This document shows, in pieces, positions 1 through 9,244 of a stretch of 64,000 nt of DNA. The DNA comes from Paenibacillus arenilitoris (GTDB lineage: Bacteria; Bacillota; Bacilli; Paenibacillales; Paenibacillaceae): assembly GCF_014705655.1 (NCBI RefSeq), contig NZ_JACXIY010000011.1:36936-100935 (forward strand). Direction: 5' to 3'. Every line of letters begins with the position of its first letter. Positions within the stretch are counted from its first letter, which is position 1. The notes under the pieces are model-generated. The model was given only the letters and a program-made list of their open reading frames with translations. It was not told the DNA's origin and ran no database searches. The translations under genes and the position numbers were made by a program.

Positions 1-716
1 CGCAGCCTTATATCGGAGAGGATGCTTTTTTGTTGCTGCTTGGCGATAATCTGATTGCCGAGCCGTTAACCGAACTGAAAGCAGACGTTGAAGAGAGGGG
101 GAGTCACGGCTCCTTGCTGCTGGCCGAGGTTGAAAATCCTCAAGATTACGGCATTGCGGAAGTGTTGGATGGCCGTATCGCAGGGTTGGAAGAAAAGCCC
201 CGTAACCCAAAGTCCAATCTTGCCGTCCTGGGAGCCTATGCCTTCAATCGGTCGATCTTTAAAGCGGTAAGGGACATCACCCCTTCCGCCAGGGGGGAGT
301 ATGAAATCACGGATGCGATTCAATGGCTAGTCGACCATAACTTCCCTGTCACTTATCACATTACGGAGAAGTTGAATATGGATGTCGGAACAGTAGACAG
401 ATGGTTGGAAGCCAATCGGAGAACGCTCGATCAGACGCATGGCGGAGGAACGATTCATGAAACCGCAATAGTGAACAATTGTACGATTATTGCGCCGGTA
501 ATCATCGGTCAGGGATGCGTTCTGAAAGACAGCGTTATCGGTCCTTATGTATCCATAGGCACGGATTCGCATATTGAAGATTGCCGGATCGAGAACAGCA
601 TCATTCTAAACGAGGTTCATTTGAAGCATATCTCTTATACGTTAAAGGACACGGTCATTGGATTTGGATCCGTCATGGCGGGCATACATCCAAGAGTAGA
701 GGGTAGCGGCCAATGA
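1..716 (+). CDS. Sugar-1-phosphate nucleotidyltransferase (RmlA-like, long form), 5' end outside window
   Basis: The reading frame is open from base 3, so the start codon lies upstream of the window; 237 residues are visible. The segment LGDNL near the left edge, GLEEKP (about 50 residues further on) and the YEITDAI stretch are typical of glucose-1-phosphate thymidylyl/uridylyltransferases, which make NDP-sugars in the cytoplasm. After about residue 145 the protein changes to short I/V-rich repeats (IGPYVSIG, IEDCRIENS), a left-handed beta helix, which marks the long StrD/RfbA-like form. It overlaps the next gene by 4 bases (ATGA), so the two are translationally coupled. With UDP-glucose dehydrogenase next door, it probably serves extracellular polysaccharide synthesis. 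The nucleotide and sugar specificity cannot be read from the sequence. Confidence 0.85.
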   Translation, partial: QPYIGEDAFLLLLGDNLIAEPLTELKADVEERGSHGSLLLAEVENPQDYGIAEVLDGRIAGLEEKPRNPKSNLAVLGAYAFNRSIFKAVRDITPSARGEYEITDAIQWLVDHNFPVTYHITEKLNMDVGTVDRWLEANRRTLDQTHGGGTIHETAIVNNCTIIAPVIIGQGCVLKDSVIGPYVSIGTDSHIEDCRIENSIILNEVHLKHISYTLKDTVIGFGSVMAGIHPRVEGSGQ

Positions 717-2005
717 ATATTTTAGTGATAGGCACGGGATATGTAGGGACGACGACTGCCTTGGTATTTGCCGAAATGGGATGGAACGTAACGGGACTCG
801 ATACGGATGCGCAAAAAATTCAGCAGCTGGAGAAGGGCGTGCTTTATTTTTACGAACCGGGATTGGAGGAATTGCTGAGAAAGCATCTGGGTACCGGGCA
901 AATCCGATTCACCACGAATAAAGACAAGGCTATTCAAGAGCATGAGGCGATCTTTATATGCGTCGGAACGCCTTCCCGTCCCGATGGCGGTGCCGACATG
1001 CGATATGTGAAGCAGGTAGCGGAAGATATCGGCCAAACCATGAATGGTTATAAATTAGTCATTACCAAAAGCACGGTTCCCGTTGGAACGCAGGAACAGG
1101 TAACGGGTTGGATTCAAGCGGTCCAAAAAGGATCATTTCCGTTCGACGTGGCTTCCAACCCGGAATTTTTGCGCGAGGGGAAAGCGTTGGAGGATGCGTT
1201 GAATCCGGATCGGGTCATCATCGGGACCAATAGTAAACGAGCCGAAAATCTCCTTCGAACGCTGTACCGCTCCATAAAATGTCCGATTGTCGTAACCGCG
1301 CCGCGAACCGCGGAGCTGATCAAGTATGCGTCAAACGCCTTTCTGGCCACGAAGATTTCCTATATGAACGAATTAGCCAGACTATGCGATCAACTGGGCG
1401 TCAATATAATAGAAGTGGCAAACGGGATCGGATTGGACCCGAGAATCGGAACAAGCTTTCTTCAAGCGGGAATCGGATACGGAGGTTCATGCTTTCCCAA
1501 GGATGTGTCTGCATTGATTTTCGCGGCGAAACAAAATCATATCGAGTTAAGCATCTTGGGAAAAGTCGTTAACGTCAATCAAACGCAGCCCTTGTACTTG
1601 CTGGACAAAGCCCGCGAACGGTTGAAATCCTTTGCGAATAAAAAAGTAGCGGTGCTGGGATTGGCTTTCAAACCGGATACGGATGACATGCGGGAAGCGC
1701 CGGCCCTTCGTATAATCGATAGATTGCTTAGCGAACAGGCAAAGGTTTACGCGTATGATCCGGTAGCCAAGCTTCCTGCCGATGTGCAGTATGAATCCGT
1801 TGCTTCCTGCATGGCGTTGGAGGATGCGGTGCAAGGCGCGGATGCCGTCTTCTTATGCACCGAATGGCCGGTTTTCCAAAAGGTTGATTGGACCAAGATG
1901 AAAGGGATCATGAATCGGCCGAATCTATTTGACGGCAGAAACTTGCTGGACTCCGATGAAATGAACGCCATCGGTTTTTTCTATCAAGGAATCGGCTATG
2001 AATAA
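713..2005 (+). CDS. ugd: UDP-glucose 6-dehydrogenase
   Basis: Cytoplasmic enzyme oxidising UDP-glucose to UDP-glucuronate with two NAD+. The 430-residue length is normal for the family. The N-terminal Rossmann motif VIGTGYVG lies at residues 5-12, FICVGTPS near 80-87, SNPEFLREG near 148-156, and the catalytic motif GGSCFPKD places the thiol at Cys260, the usual position. The C-terminal UDP-binding domain has the expected LGLAFKPDTDDMREAPA segment. The ATG overlaps the stop of the nucleotidyltransferase. The pair forms the 3' end of an operon closed by a strong terminator 25 bases downstream, so it is transcriptionally separate from the sugar importer that follows. It could equally be called tuaD; no teichuronate genes are visible to decide. 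Confidence 0.94.
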   Translation: MNILVIGTGYVGTTTALVFAEMGWNVTGLDTDAQKIQQLEKGVLYFYEPGLEELLRKHLGTGQIRFTTNKDKAIQEHEAIFICVGTPSRPDGGADMRYVKQVAEDIGQTMNGYKLVITKSTVPVGTQEQVTGWIQAVQKGSFPFDVASNPEFLREGKALEDALNPDRVIIGTNSKRAENLLRTLYRSIKCPIVVTAPRTAELIKYASNAFLATKISYMNELARLCDQLGVNIIEVANGIGLDPRIGTSFLQAGIGYGGSCFPKDVSALIFAAKQNHIELSILGKVVNVNQTQPLYLLDKARERLKSFANKKVAVLGLAFKPDTDDMREAPALRIIDRLLSEQAKVYAYDPVAKLPADVQYESVASCMALEDAVQGADAVFLCTEWPVFQKVDWTKMKGIMNRPNLFDGRNLLDSDEMNAIGFFYQGIGYE

Positions 2006-2030
2006 CATAAAAGTCATGCAAAATTGTGCG

Positions 2031-2078
2031 AAAGGCGAATGTCCATTCAACTTTGAATGGACATTCGCCTTTGTTTTA
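2031..2078 (+). terminator. Strong intrinsic terminator after ugd
   Basis: A perfect 20-base inverted repeat (left arm 2031-2050, right arm 2053-2072) is followed by TTGTTTTA. It sits 25 bases after the ugd stop codon and should end the nucleotidyltransferase-ugd transcript. Confidence 0.9.
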
Positions 2079-2702
2079 TGGATACGCGCAGGAGTCCGAT
2101 TTTTTAGCAATTTCAATCGGTTTAGCATTTTCCACACAACAAAAACCTTGATTTTACAAGCTTTTTCGGTCATCCTTCCCTAAAGGCGACTAAAATCCGC
2201 AGACAAATGAAAACGCTTTATTTACTATCCGGACTGCCGCTTCTATACTGTGGTTTGTAGCCGGGGGGCTGCCGACGGAACGATTTTTTGGAAAAGGGAG
2301 GCTTGAAACAATGGGGGCGAACAATCGCGTTAATACCGATTGAAAAATCAAACGGCTTGGGCACAAGTCATTCGTGCAAGATGATAGGCAATCGAATAAA
2401 AAGAGACCGAGCGTAATGTGTGTGTGAGATTTAAAGGTATTCATGTAACATAATATGACGCGAGTATTTTAATCATTTTCTACCTCAACAGCATTTTCCA
2501 TGCTGCTAAAGGCCTTGAAAAATAAGGGTTTTACGGCATGATTGCTGTGGCCGTGGCAGAAACGGCAAAGGAAAGGAAAACGAACGGTTTACGGAGATAA
2601 CGGATGTTCCTACAATGTGGATAGGCAGTTTATGTTACGAAAATTAACATAATTGATAGCTGCTCGCGTTACAAATGAACGGATTTCGAGGGAGGATACG
2701 AA
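2079..2702. other. Long intergenic region ahead of the first sugar importer
   Basis: I see no convincing gene here. It is AT-richer than the operon that follows and probably carries the importer promoter and a long 5' leader. A possible 10-codon ORF (ATG at 2311, stop at 2341-2343) has a good ribosome site, AAAAGGGAGG, at 2293-2302; it is weak evidence for a leader peptide. A short hairpin (CAGCA...TGCTG) lies near 2488-2504. No riboswitch class was recognised. Confidence 0.5.
2207..2221 (+). promoter_or_regulatory. Possible CcpA (cre-like) site
   Basis: ATGAAAACGCTTTAT matches the cre consensus WTGNAANCGNWNNCW at every position except one (A instead of C near the 3' end). It lies about 480 bases upstream of the importer gene, which is far for direct control, so the call is tentative. 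Catabolite control of a sugar importer would be expected. Confidence 0.35.
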
Positions 2703-4310
2703 ATGGCAAAAAAGATTTCAGGTTTGTTAGTCGTGATGGCGATGGTCGTCGCGCTCATATCGGCATGCAGCGGAGGCAATAACGGCGTGAACGGAGGCGG
2801 GAACGCCGCGACGCCGGAGGAGAGCGCGAACGCCCCGGGCGCGGCGGAGCAATACGGCGACACGGGCGGCCTCGCGCTTCCGCTCGTCGACGAGCCGACG
2901 ACGATTACCTGGATGCACGCGGGCAACGTAACCATTACGGACGACATGCTCGTCGTCAAGGAAATCGAGAAGCGCACCGGGATCAAGGTGGAATTCCAGA
3001 CGTATTCGCCCCAAACCTACGAGGATAAGCTTCGGGTCATCGTGGCGTCGGGCAAGCTGCCGGACATCTTCAACGGCCTGAAGTCGGCGGAGCTGAAGGA
3101 CATCGGCAAGCAGGGCGGCGTCGTCAATATTAACGAACACATGGATAGTCTGCCGAACTTCAAGAAGCTGTACGGGGAAGAGAACGACTGGGTGTTCAAA
3201 TCGTTCGGCGATCAGGAAGGCAATCTGTATTCGTGGCCGATCTACCGGCTGAACCGCGAAGTCAACCACGGCTTCATGTATCGGAAGGACATTTTCGACA
3301 AGCACGGCATTAAGCCTTGGACGAATACGGAGGAGTTCTACCAAGCGCTGAAAAAGCTGAAGGAGCTGTATCCGGACAGCTACCCGTACGCTTCCAAAAA
3401 CACGGAATGGATTTTCCGCGATTGGTCGTACGGCTGGGGCATCGGCGGCAGCCAATATCCGGCTTATTACGACGAGAAGGACGGCGCGTGGAAGTTCGCC
3501 GCGGTGCAGCCCGAGCATAAAGAGATGCTCGATTTCATGAAGAAGCTGTACAACGAAGGGCTGATGGATCCCGAGTTCCTGACCGACACGCAGGATTCGT
3601 GGACCTCGAAGATGACGACGGACAAAGCGTTCGTCACCTGGGACTGGATCGGCCGGCTCGATCTGTTCTACAACCAGGTGAAGGAGACGATGCCGGACTT
3701 CAATCTCCGTTACGCCCTGCCGATCGGACCGACCGGCCATGTGAGAACCCTGCCGGAGATCAGCGACTTCGGCGTGGCGGTCGCCGACAACAAAAACAAG
3801 GAAGCGGCGCTCAAGCTGCTCGACTACTTGACGAGCCCGTCCGGCAGCGAGCTCATCACGGTCGGCGTCGAAGGCGTCAACTTCGAATGGGGGGAAGACG
3901 GCTTCCCGGTCTACCCCGAGCTGGCCGACCTGCCTCTCGTCGATATCAGCGTGCTGGAGGACCGCTACGGCATGTGGCAGGAGAGCGTTTATTTGAGGCC
4001 GGACAGACGAAGCGTCTACTACAAATATTCCGAGAAGGAACAAGAGGCGCAGGATACGATCATGAAGGATAATTTGAGGGAAGCCGAAGACCCGACCTTG
4101 AATTTTACCGACGAAGAAGTGGCGGCCTTGTCCGATTTGCAGACCACGCTACAAAAAGCGGCCGAGGAATTCAATTCCAAATATATTTTGGACAAAAGCT
4201 ACGGCGACAAGCAGTGGGAGGCGTGGATCGCCGAGGCCGCCAAATCGGGCGTCGACGAGATTCTGACCCTATTCAACGATGCCCAGAAACGCTACGACGC
4301 CGCGGAATAA
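2703..4310 (+). CDS. Extracellular sugar-binding lipoprotein (LplA-type)
   Basis: Solute-binding protein of an ABC importer, anchored on the outer face of the membrane. A basic start (MAKK) and hydrophobic stretch lead to the lipobox LISAC, with lipidated Cys22. A Gly/Asn/Glu-rich linker follows. The mature protein has the large LplA-type fold, 535 residues in total, longer than classical MalE-type proteins. Start supported by GGGAGGATACGAA before ATG. It is the first gene of an operon with two permease genes; a stem-loop lies between it and the first permease. No ATP-binding subunit gene is present in the window, so a shared MsmX-like ATPase probably serves it. The ligand is likely an oligosaccharide, but which one is unknown. 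Confidence 0.88.
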   Translation: MAKKISGLLVVMAMVVALISACSGGNNGVNGGGNAATPEESANAPGAAEQYGDTGGLALPLVDEPTTITWMHAGNVTITDDMLVVKEIEKRTGIKVEFQTYSPQTYEDKLRVIVASGKLPDIFNGLKSAELKDIGKQGGVVNINEHMDSLPNFKKLYGEENDWVFKSFGDQEGNLYSWPIYRLNREVNHGFMYRKDIFDKHGIKPWTNTEEFYQALKKLKELYPDSYPYASKNTEWIFRDWSYGWGIGGSQYPAYYDEKDGAWKFAAVQPEHKEMLDFMKKLYNEGLMDPEFLTDTQDSWTSKMTTDKAFVTWDWIGRLDLFYNQVKETMPDFNLRYALPIGPTGHVRTLPEISDFGVAVADNKNKEAALKLLDYLTSPSGSELITVGVEGVNFEWGEDGFPVYPELADLPLVDISVLEDRYGMWQESVYLRPDRRSVYYKYSEKEQEAQDTIMKDNLREAEDPTLNFTDEEVAALSDLQTTLQKAAEEFNSKYILDKSYGDKQWEAWIAEAAKSGVDEILTLFNDAQKRYDAAE

Positions 4311-4336
4311 GGCGATCGGCGGTTAGCGGCGGAGCG

Positions 4337-4370
4337 CGGGCGTCCGGACCCTTGAACGACCGGGCGCCCG
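4337..4370 (+). promoter_or_regulatory. Stem-loop between binding-protein and permease genes
   Basis: An 11-bp GC-rich stem (4337-4347 with 4360-4370, one G-U pair) without a T tract. Such hairpins after a binding-protein gene often stabilise the upstream mRNA and give less permease than binding protein; this role is inferred. Confidence 0.6.
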
Positions 4371-4392
4371 TCATCCGGGGAGGAGGATTACC

Positions 4393-5370
4393 GTGCAACG
4401 ACCTATCATCGAGGCGGCGGGCGCCGACGCGGGCGCGCGCATCAAGAAACCGGTCAAATCGCGTTTCATCGGTATGTTAAAGCATATGAGGAGGGACCGG
4501 CAGCTGCTGCTGCTGTTCATCCCATGCATTCTATTTTTCGTTATTTTCCGGTATGGGCCGCTGTACGGGCTGGTGATCGCCTTTAAGGATTACAGCGTAT
4601 TCCAGGGCGTATGGGGAAGCGATTGGGTGGGACTTAAGCATTTCGCGAAGTTTTTCGGCAACCGGGAGTTTTGGCTGCTGTTCCGGAATACCGTATTGCT
4701 TGGCAGCTACACGCTTATTTTCGGCTTTCCTTTCCCGATTCTGCTGGCGGTACTGCTGAACGAGGTCCGGCTGCAATGGTTCAAAAAGTCGGTCCAGACG
4801 TTCAGTTATTTGCCCGCCTTCCTGTCCGTGGTCATTATCAGCAGCATGATCATCGATTTCCTGTCGCCGACGAACGGCGTCATTAATCAATTTCTCGCGC
4901 TGCTCGGGTTCGAGAAGAAGTATTTCCTCATCGATCCCGACTGGTTCCGGCCGATCTACGTCATCTCGGAAATTTGGGCAACGGCAGGCTACCAGGCCAT
5001 CATTTATTTGGCGGCCATCGCGGGCATCAATCCGTCCCTCTACGAAGCGGCCAAGGTGGACGGCGCCAGCCGGTTCCAAATGATCAAGAGCATTACGCTT
5101 CCCGGCCTGATGCCGACGCTGCTGGTCATGTTCATCCTGAATACGGGCAGCATGTTCCGGATCGGCTACGAGAAGGTGCTGCTCCTCTACAACCCGATGA
5201 CGTACGACGTAGCCGACGTCTTCTCGACCTACGTGTACCGGAAGGGCTTATTGGAGTCGAGCTACAGCTATGCGGCGGCCGTCGGCATGTTCGAATCGGC
5301 GGTGGCGCTCGTCATGCTGCTGGCGGCGAACTTCCTTAGCAAGCGGATTGGAGGCGGCGGCTTATGGTAG
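4393..5370 (+). CDS. Sugar ABC transporter permease (LplB-type)
   Basis: Inner-membrane permease subunit of the importer, 325 residues. After a hydrophilic N-terminus of about 35 residues there are six predicted membrane segments, the first being LLLLFIPCILFFVIF. The cytoplasmic EAA loop that contacts the ATPase reads YEAAKVDGASRFQMIKSITLP. The GTG start at 4393 is chosen because AGGAGGA lies just upstream (4381-4387). The last codons overlap the start of the next permease gene. LplB-type permeases take up complex sugars; the substrate is not visible here. Confidence 0.9.
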   Translation: MQRPIIEAAGADAGARIKKPVKSRFIGMLKHMRRDRQLLLLFIPCILFFVIFRYGPLYGLVIAFKDYSVFQGVWGSDWVGLKHFAKFFGNREFWLLFRNTVLLGSYTLIFGFPFPILLAVLLNEVRLQWFKKSVQTFSYLPAFLSVVIISSMIIDFLSPTNGVINQFLALLGFEKKYFLIDPDWFRPIYVISEIWATAGYQAIIYLAAIAGINPSLYEAAKVDGASRFQMIKSITLPGLMPTLLVMFILNTGSMFRIGYEKVLLLYNPMTYDVADVFSTYVYRKGLLESSYSYAAAVGMFESAVALVMLLAANFLSKRIGGGGLW

Positions 5371-6227
5371 GCGAACGCAGATTATCGTTGTTTAACGTCG
5401 TAAATTCGATTCTATTAATCGGGGTCGCCCTGTCGACGCTGTATCCGGTATGGTACATTACGGTCATTTCGTTCAGCGATACGGTGTCCGTGCTGCAGGG
5501 GAACGTCTTCCTGCGGCCGCGCGGGTTCAACGTCGAAGCGTACGCGGAGGTGCTGAAGGACGCCAAAATTCCGCGGGCGTATCTCAATACGGTGTACTAT
5601 ACCGCGCTCGGCACGTTCTTTAACCTGCTCTTCACCGCGGTTGCCGCGTATCCGCTGGCGCAGCGGGGATTTTTCGGGCGCAGGTTCTGGATGGTGGCGA
5701 TCGTGCTGACGATGTTCCTGAACGCGGGCATTATCCCGACGTACATGATTGTACAGGAGCTGGGCTTGATCGATACCGTATGGGCGCTCGTCCTGCCGAA
5801 TGCAATCTGGACGTTCGAGCTGATCATATTAAAAAGCTTCTATGAAAATATGTCTTCCCAAATCCGGGAAGCGGCCATGATCGACGGAGCTTCGGAATAC
5901 CGGATATTGTTCAGCATCATCATTCCGCTGTCCAAGCCGGCGCTTGCGTCCATCGGCCTCTTCTATTTCATGGGGCACTGGAACAGCTTCTTCCTGCCGC
6001 TCATCTATTTGAACGACAAGGAAATGTTCCCGCTGCAGATCGTGCTCCGGGACATGCTCATCTTCAACTCCGAATCGGACGCCGCGCTCGTCGACCGGGC
6101 CGCGCTTGCCCCGCAGGCGATGAAGAACGCGACGATCGTGCTGTCCATGATTCCGGTGCTGATGGTCTATCCGTTCGCCCAAAAATATTTCGCGAAGGGG
6201 GTTATGCTCGGATCGGTCAAAGGATAA
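5364..6227 (+). CDS. Carbohydrate ABC transporter permease (LplC-type)
   Basis: Second permease subunit, 287 residues, six membrane segments. The EAA loop is IREAAMIDGASEYRILFSIIIPLSKP. The start codon overlaps the LplB-type gene by 7 bases (ATGGTAG), so the two are translated together. It ends with the usual YFAKGVMLGSVKG tail of this subfamily. It pairs with the preceding permease to form the membrane channel of the importer. Confidence 0.92.
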   Translation: MVGERRLSLFNVVNSILLIGVALSTLYPVWYITVISFSDTVSVLQGNVFLRPRGFNVEAYAEVLKDAKIPRAYLNTVYYTALGTFFNLLFTAVAAYPLAQRGFFGRRFWMVAIVLTMFLNAGIIPTYMIVQELGLIDTVWALVLPNAIWTFELIILKSFYENMSSQIREAAMIDGASEYRILFSIIIPLSKPALASIGLFYFMGHWNSFFLPLIYLNDKEMFPLQIVLRDMLIFNSESDAALVDRAALAPQAMKNATIVLSMIPVLMVYPFAQKYFAKGVMLGSVKG

Positions 6228-6287
6228 CGATAGACATCTTGCGTCGGCATAAGCTTCTCTAACTCGAATACGGAAAAGAGGGAGCCT

Positions 6288-9038
6288 ATGAAAAAGCATT
6301 TTAACTACATCTGCGCGGCGTTATGCGTCGCATTGGTCTGGTCGCTCGCCGGGGCGGGGACGGCCCATGCCCGGGTCGACCGGTCGTTCGGCGCGCCGTC
6401 CGCGATCGGATCGCCGATTCAGAGCATCGCGATCTACGACGGGACGTTCGGGAAGGAAGACGGCCGCGATGTGATCTATACGACGGTATCCGGCAAGCCG
6501 GCTATTTTCCAAGTGATCGATCTCGCAAGCCGGACCGTATTGCGCACGTATCCGCTGCCGGGCTCGGAGAGCTCCTGGTCGCATCTTACGCTGCCGGACG
6601 GCACGGTCTACATCGGAGGCGGCGGGGCCGGGAAGCTGTTCAGCTATTCGCCGGCCGCGAAGGAGCTTAAGGATTTGGGCGGTATCGGGGAGGGCGTCGC
6701 CTACGGCTTATCCCACGACGAGAAGGGGCGCGTCTATTTCGGCTCTTATCCGAACGCGAAGATCGGCCGCTACGACCCCGCCACCGGGGAGATGAAGGAT
6801 TACGGCACGGTCGCGCCCGGGCAGAGCTATTCCCGGTCCACCGCTTACCATGACGGCTACGTATATGCGGGAATCGGCATTCAGGGCAGCATCGTCAAGC
6901 TGAACGTCGAGACCGGCGAGAAGGAGACGATCGCCCTTCCGACGCACGGCGGAGCCGTCGACACGGGGATGGTGAACCAGCTCGACGCCTGGGGCGGCTA
7001 TTTGGTCGCCGGCCTTTCGAGCGCGAAGAGTCCGCTCCTGTTCTACGATCTGGCGAGCGGGGAGTGGAGCGACCGTTACCACCTGAACAACAAGGGCATT
7101 CGGCTGTCGCACGGCAAGCCGGGCAGCGGCAAGGCGTATTTTGCCCAGAACAACCGGATCATGGAGCTCGATCTGACGACGCTCGACGCGGTCGACACGG
7201 GCATTCCGTACGGGACGTTCCTGCGGGGCACGGCGTGGATCGACTTCCCGGGCGATCCGGAGCTTCCGGGCTCCTCGCTGGCGACCGTCACCTTCGGCGG
7301 GGGCGTCGCCTATTTGAATCCGGAGACGAAGACGGCCAAAGTGATCGAATATCCCGTGCAGGGCAATCCGATTCCGATCCAGACGCTCGAGAACGGGCCG
7401 GATGGCAAGCTCTACATGAGCGGCTACCCCGGCGGCAGGGGCGCTTCCTATTCGCCGGAGACGGGAGAGACGGTCTCTTTCCCGCTCGGCCAGGCGGAAG
7501 GGATGGGCTATCTGGGCGACAAGCTGTACATGGGCGTCTACCCCGGCGCGAAAATTTACGAGCTGGATACGTCGAAGCCGCTCGATGCAAGCGCCAATCC
7601 GCGCCATCTGTTCGACGTGCCGCATCAGGACCGCCCGTTCAAAATGATCGCCGGGGAAGGCAAGCTGTTCATCGGCACCATTCCGGATTACGGGGTGCTC
7701 GGCGGTTCGCTGACCGTATACGATCCGGCATCGGGCGAGCCGCCCGCGGTGTATGAGGACGTCGTCCATCATCAGAGCATCGTCGGGCTCGCGCTGAAGG
7801 ACGGCAAGCTGTACGGTTCGACGACGGTCGCCGGCGGGCTCGGCATCGATCCGACGGAGCCGGCGGCGAAGCTGTTCGTCTGGGACGTCGCATCCGGGAC
7901 GAAGGAGAAGGAGTGGGTGCCGCAAATACCGGGGCTCGCCGCGGCGCCTAAGATGATCGGCGGGCTCAGCCTCGGCCCCGACGGGCTGCTATGGGCGGCG
8001 GCCGACGGCGCGATCTTCGCGGTCGATCCGGCTACGCAGCAGATCGTGAAGAGCAAAGTGATCTATCCGGGCGTAACCGATTATGGCAGGTGGCGTCCAA
8101 TCCAGATGCGCTGGGGCGCGGACGGTTACCTGTATACGACCTTGGCCGGCCAAATGACGGTCATCGATCCGGCGAATCTCGATTCGGTCGCGCTCGGCGC
8201 GGCGGAGCTGATGACGCTCGGCGAGGACGGTCACATTTATTACGCGGACAGCACCGTTTTGAAAAAAATCGGGGTAGCGGAAGGAACCGGGGAAATTCCG
8301 GTGAAGGTCGGCCTGCCGATCCGGAACGGCTCGTTCGACGAACAGGCCGAGGACGGCTCGATTCCGGGCTGGAGCTCGCTGTTTAACGTCACGCCTAACG
8401 TGTCGTACGGGCTGAGCGAGGAGCGCGCCGCGACGGCGCCTTACGCCTTGAAGCTGACGGACCGTTCGACGACGGAGACGGTGGCCGTCGCGACCGAGCC
8501 GATCGGCGTGAAGCCCGGCACGGAATACACCGCAAGCGCGAAGCTATTCCTGCAGGAGGGGCGGACGCTCGCTTCCTTCAACTTCTACGACGCCGCCGGC
8601 AAGCAGCTGGACAGCAAGTCGCTGCAAATCACCCAGGGGGCGGGGGCGTGGCAGACGCTCGAGATGAAAGGGATCGCGCCGGCAGGCGCGGCTTATGCAA
8701 GGCTCGTACTGTTCTGCTCGACCTATTGGATGACGACCGCCTATTACGACGATGCGTCGATTTCGTATACGGTGCAGGCGACGCCCGACAGACTGCTCGC
8801 CTCGATCGGCGATTGGGCGTCGGAAGGCGCGATCGGCCATTCGCTGAGCAAAAAGCTGGAAAATGCGGTCAAGCAGGCGGTCCATCAGTTGGAGAAGGGG
8901 CGGGAGAAGCAGGCGGTCAAGCATTTCGAGGACGGGCTGAAGCATCTGGAGAAGACTTTGCCGAACGAAGCGGCGGCCGCCGCCCGGGCCGAAATCGAGG
9001 CGCAGCTGCAAGCTTTCGTCGCGGAATGGTCGTCCTGA
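6288..9038 (+). CDS. Large secreted beta-propeller protein with CBM-like module
   Basis: 916 residues. The signal peptide ends in AHA, with cleavage expected after residue 28, and there is no lipobox, so the protein is probably released. Residues 40-660 consist of about a dozen repeats of the type YFGSYPNAKIGRYDP or YMGVYPGAKIYELD, resembling streptogramin-lyase/SMP-30-like propellers. At about 675-825 a jelly-roll segment (IRNGSFDEQ...GWSSLFN) resembles the CBM4/9 family. The last 85 residues are helical and charged, like FIVAR-type linkers. No catalytic residues could be assigned. It follows the importer by 60 bases and is probably co-transcribed, so it may bind or cleave the polymer whose fragments are imported. 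It could be a polysaccharide lyase of a propeller family. Confidence 0.7.
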   Translation: MKKHFNYICAALCVALVWSLAGAGTAHARVDRSFGAPSAIGSPIQSIAIYDGTFGKEDGRDVIYTTVSGKPAIFQVIDLASRTVLRTYPLPGSESSWSHLTLPDGTVYIGGGGAGKLFSYSPAAKELKDLGGIGEGVAYGLSHDEKGRVYFGSYPNAKIGRYDPATGEMKDYGTVAPGQSYSRSTAYHDGYVYAGIGIQGSIVKLNVETGEKETIALPTHGGAVDTGMVNQLDAWGGYLVAGLSSAKSPLLFYDLASGEWSDRYHLNNKGIRLSHGKPGSGKAYFAQNNRIMELDLTTLDAVDTGIPYGTFLRGTAWIDFPGDPELPGSSLATVTFGGGVAYLNPETKTAKVIEYPVQGNPIPIQTLENGPDGKLYMSGYPGGRGASYSPETGETVSFPLGQAEGMGYLGDKLYMGVYPGAKIYELDTSKPLDASANPRHLFDVPHQDRPFKMIAGEGKLFIGTIPDYGVLGGSLTVYDPASGEPPAVYEDVVHHQSIVGLALKDGKLYGSTTVAGGLGIDPTEPAAKLFVWDVASGTKEKEWVPQIPGLAAAPKMIGGLSLGPDGLLWAAADGAIFAVDPATQQIVKSKVIYPGVTDYGRWRPIQMRWGADGYLYTTLAGQMTVIDPANLDSVALGAAELMTLGEDGHIYYADSTVLKKIGVAEGTGEIPVKVGLPIRNGSFDEQAEDGSIPGWSSLFNVTPNVSYGLSEERAATAPYALKLTDRSTTETVAVATEPIGVKPGTEYTASAKLFLQEGRTLASFNFYDAAGKQLDSKSLQITQGAGAWQTLEMKGIAPAGAAYARLVLFCSTYWMTTAYYDDASISYTVQATPDRLLASIGDWASEGAIGHSLSKKLENAVKQAVHQLEKGREKQAVKHFEDGLKHLEKTLPNEAAAAARAEIEAQLQAFVAEWSS

Positions 9039-9094
9039 GAGGGAAGAGCGGAGCGGGCGAATGATTGAGAGGACGAGACAATAATCGAACGAAT

Positions 9095-9121
9095 GAGCAC
9101 CTCGCGGAGAGGTGCTCGTTT
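9095..9121 (+). terminator. Probable terminator after the propeller gene
   Basis: Perfect 9-bp stem GAGCACCTC/GAGGTGCTC with a 5-base loop, followed by only a short T run (GTTTG), so termination may be partial. Confidence 0.5.
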
Positions 9122-9244
9122 GCGTGCGTTTCGGCGGGAAACGGAGAGTCCAGCTTGCCAAACGGCTTCGTTCGGGTATGATGGACATAAACGTTTTCCT
9201 TCGGGCGACCGGGGAAAGCCGGTAACGGATGGGAGGAATGCAAG

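Noticed and set aside
2200..2702. Riboswitch in the long leader of the first importer
   Set aside because: Only short unrelated hairpins were found; no known aptamer core could be matched by eye.
2727..4043. 438-codon open frame on the minus strand
   Set aside because: It is the antisense shadow of the binding-protein gene in high-GC DNA; Arg/His/Val-rich composition and no ribosome site or known motif.
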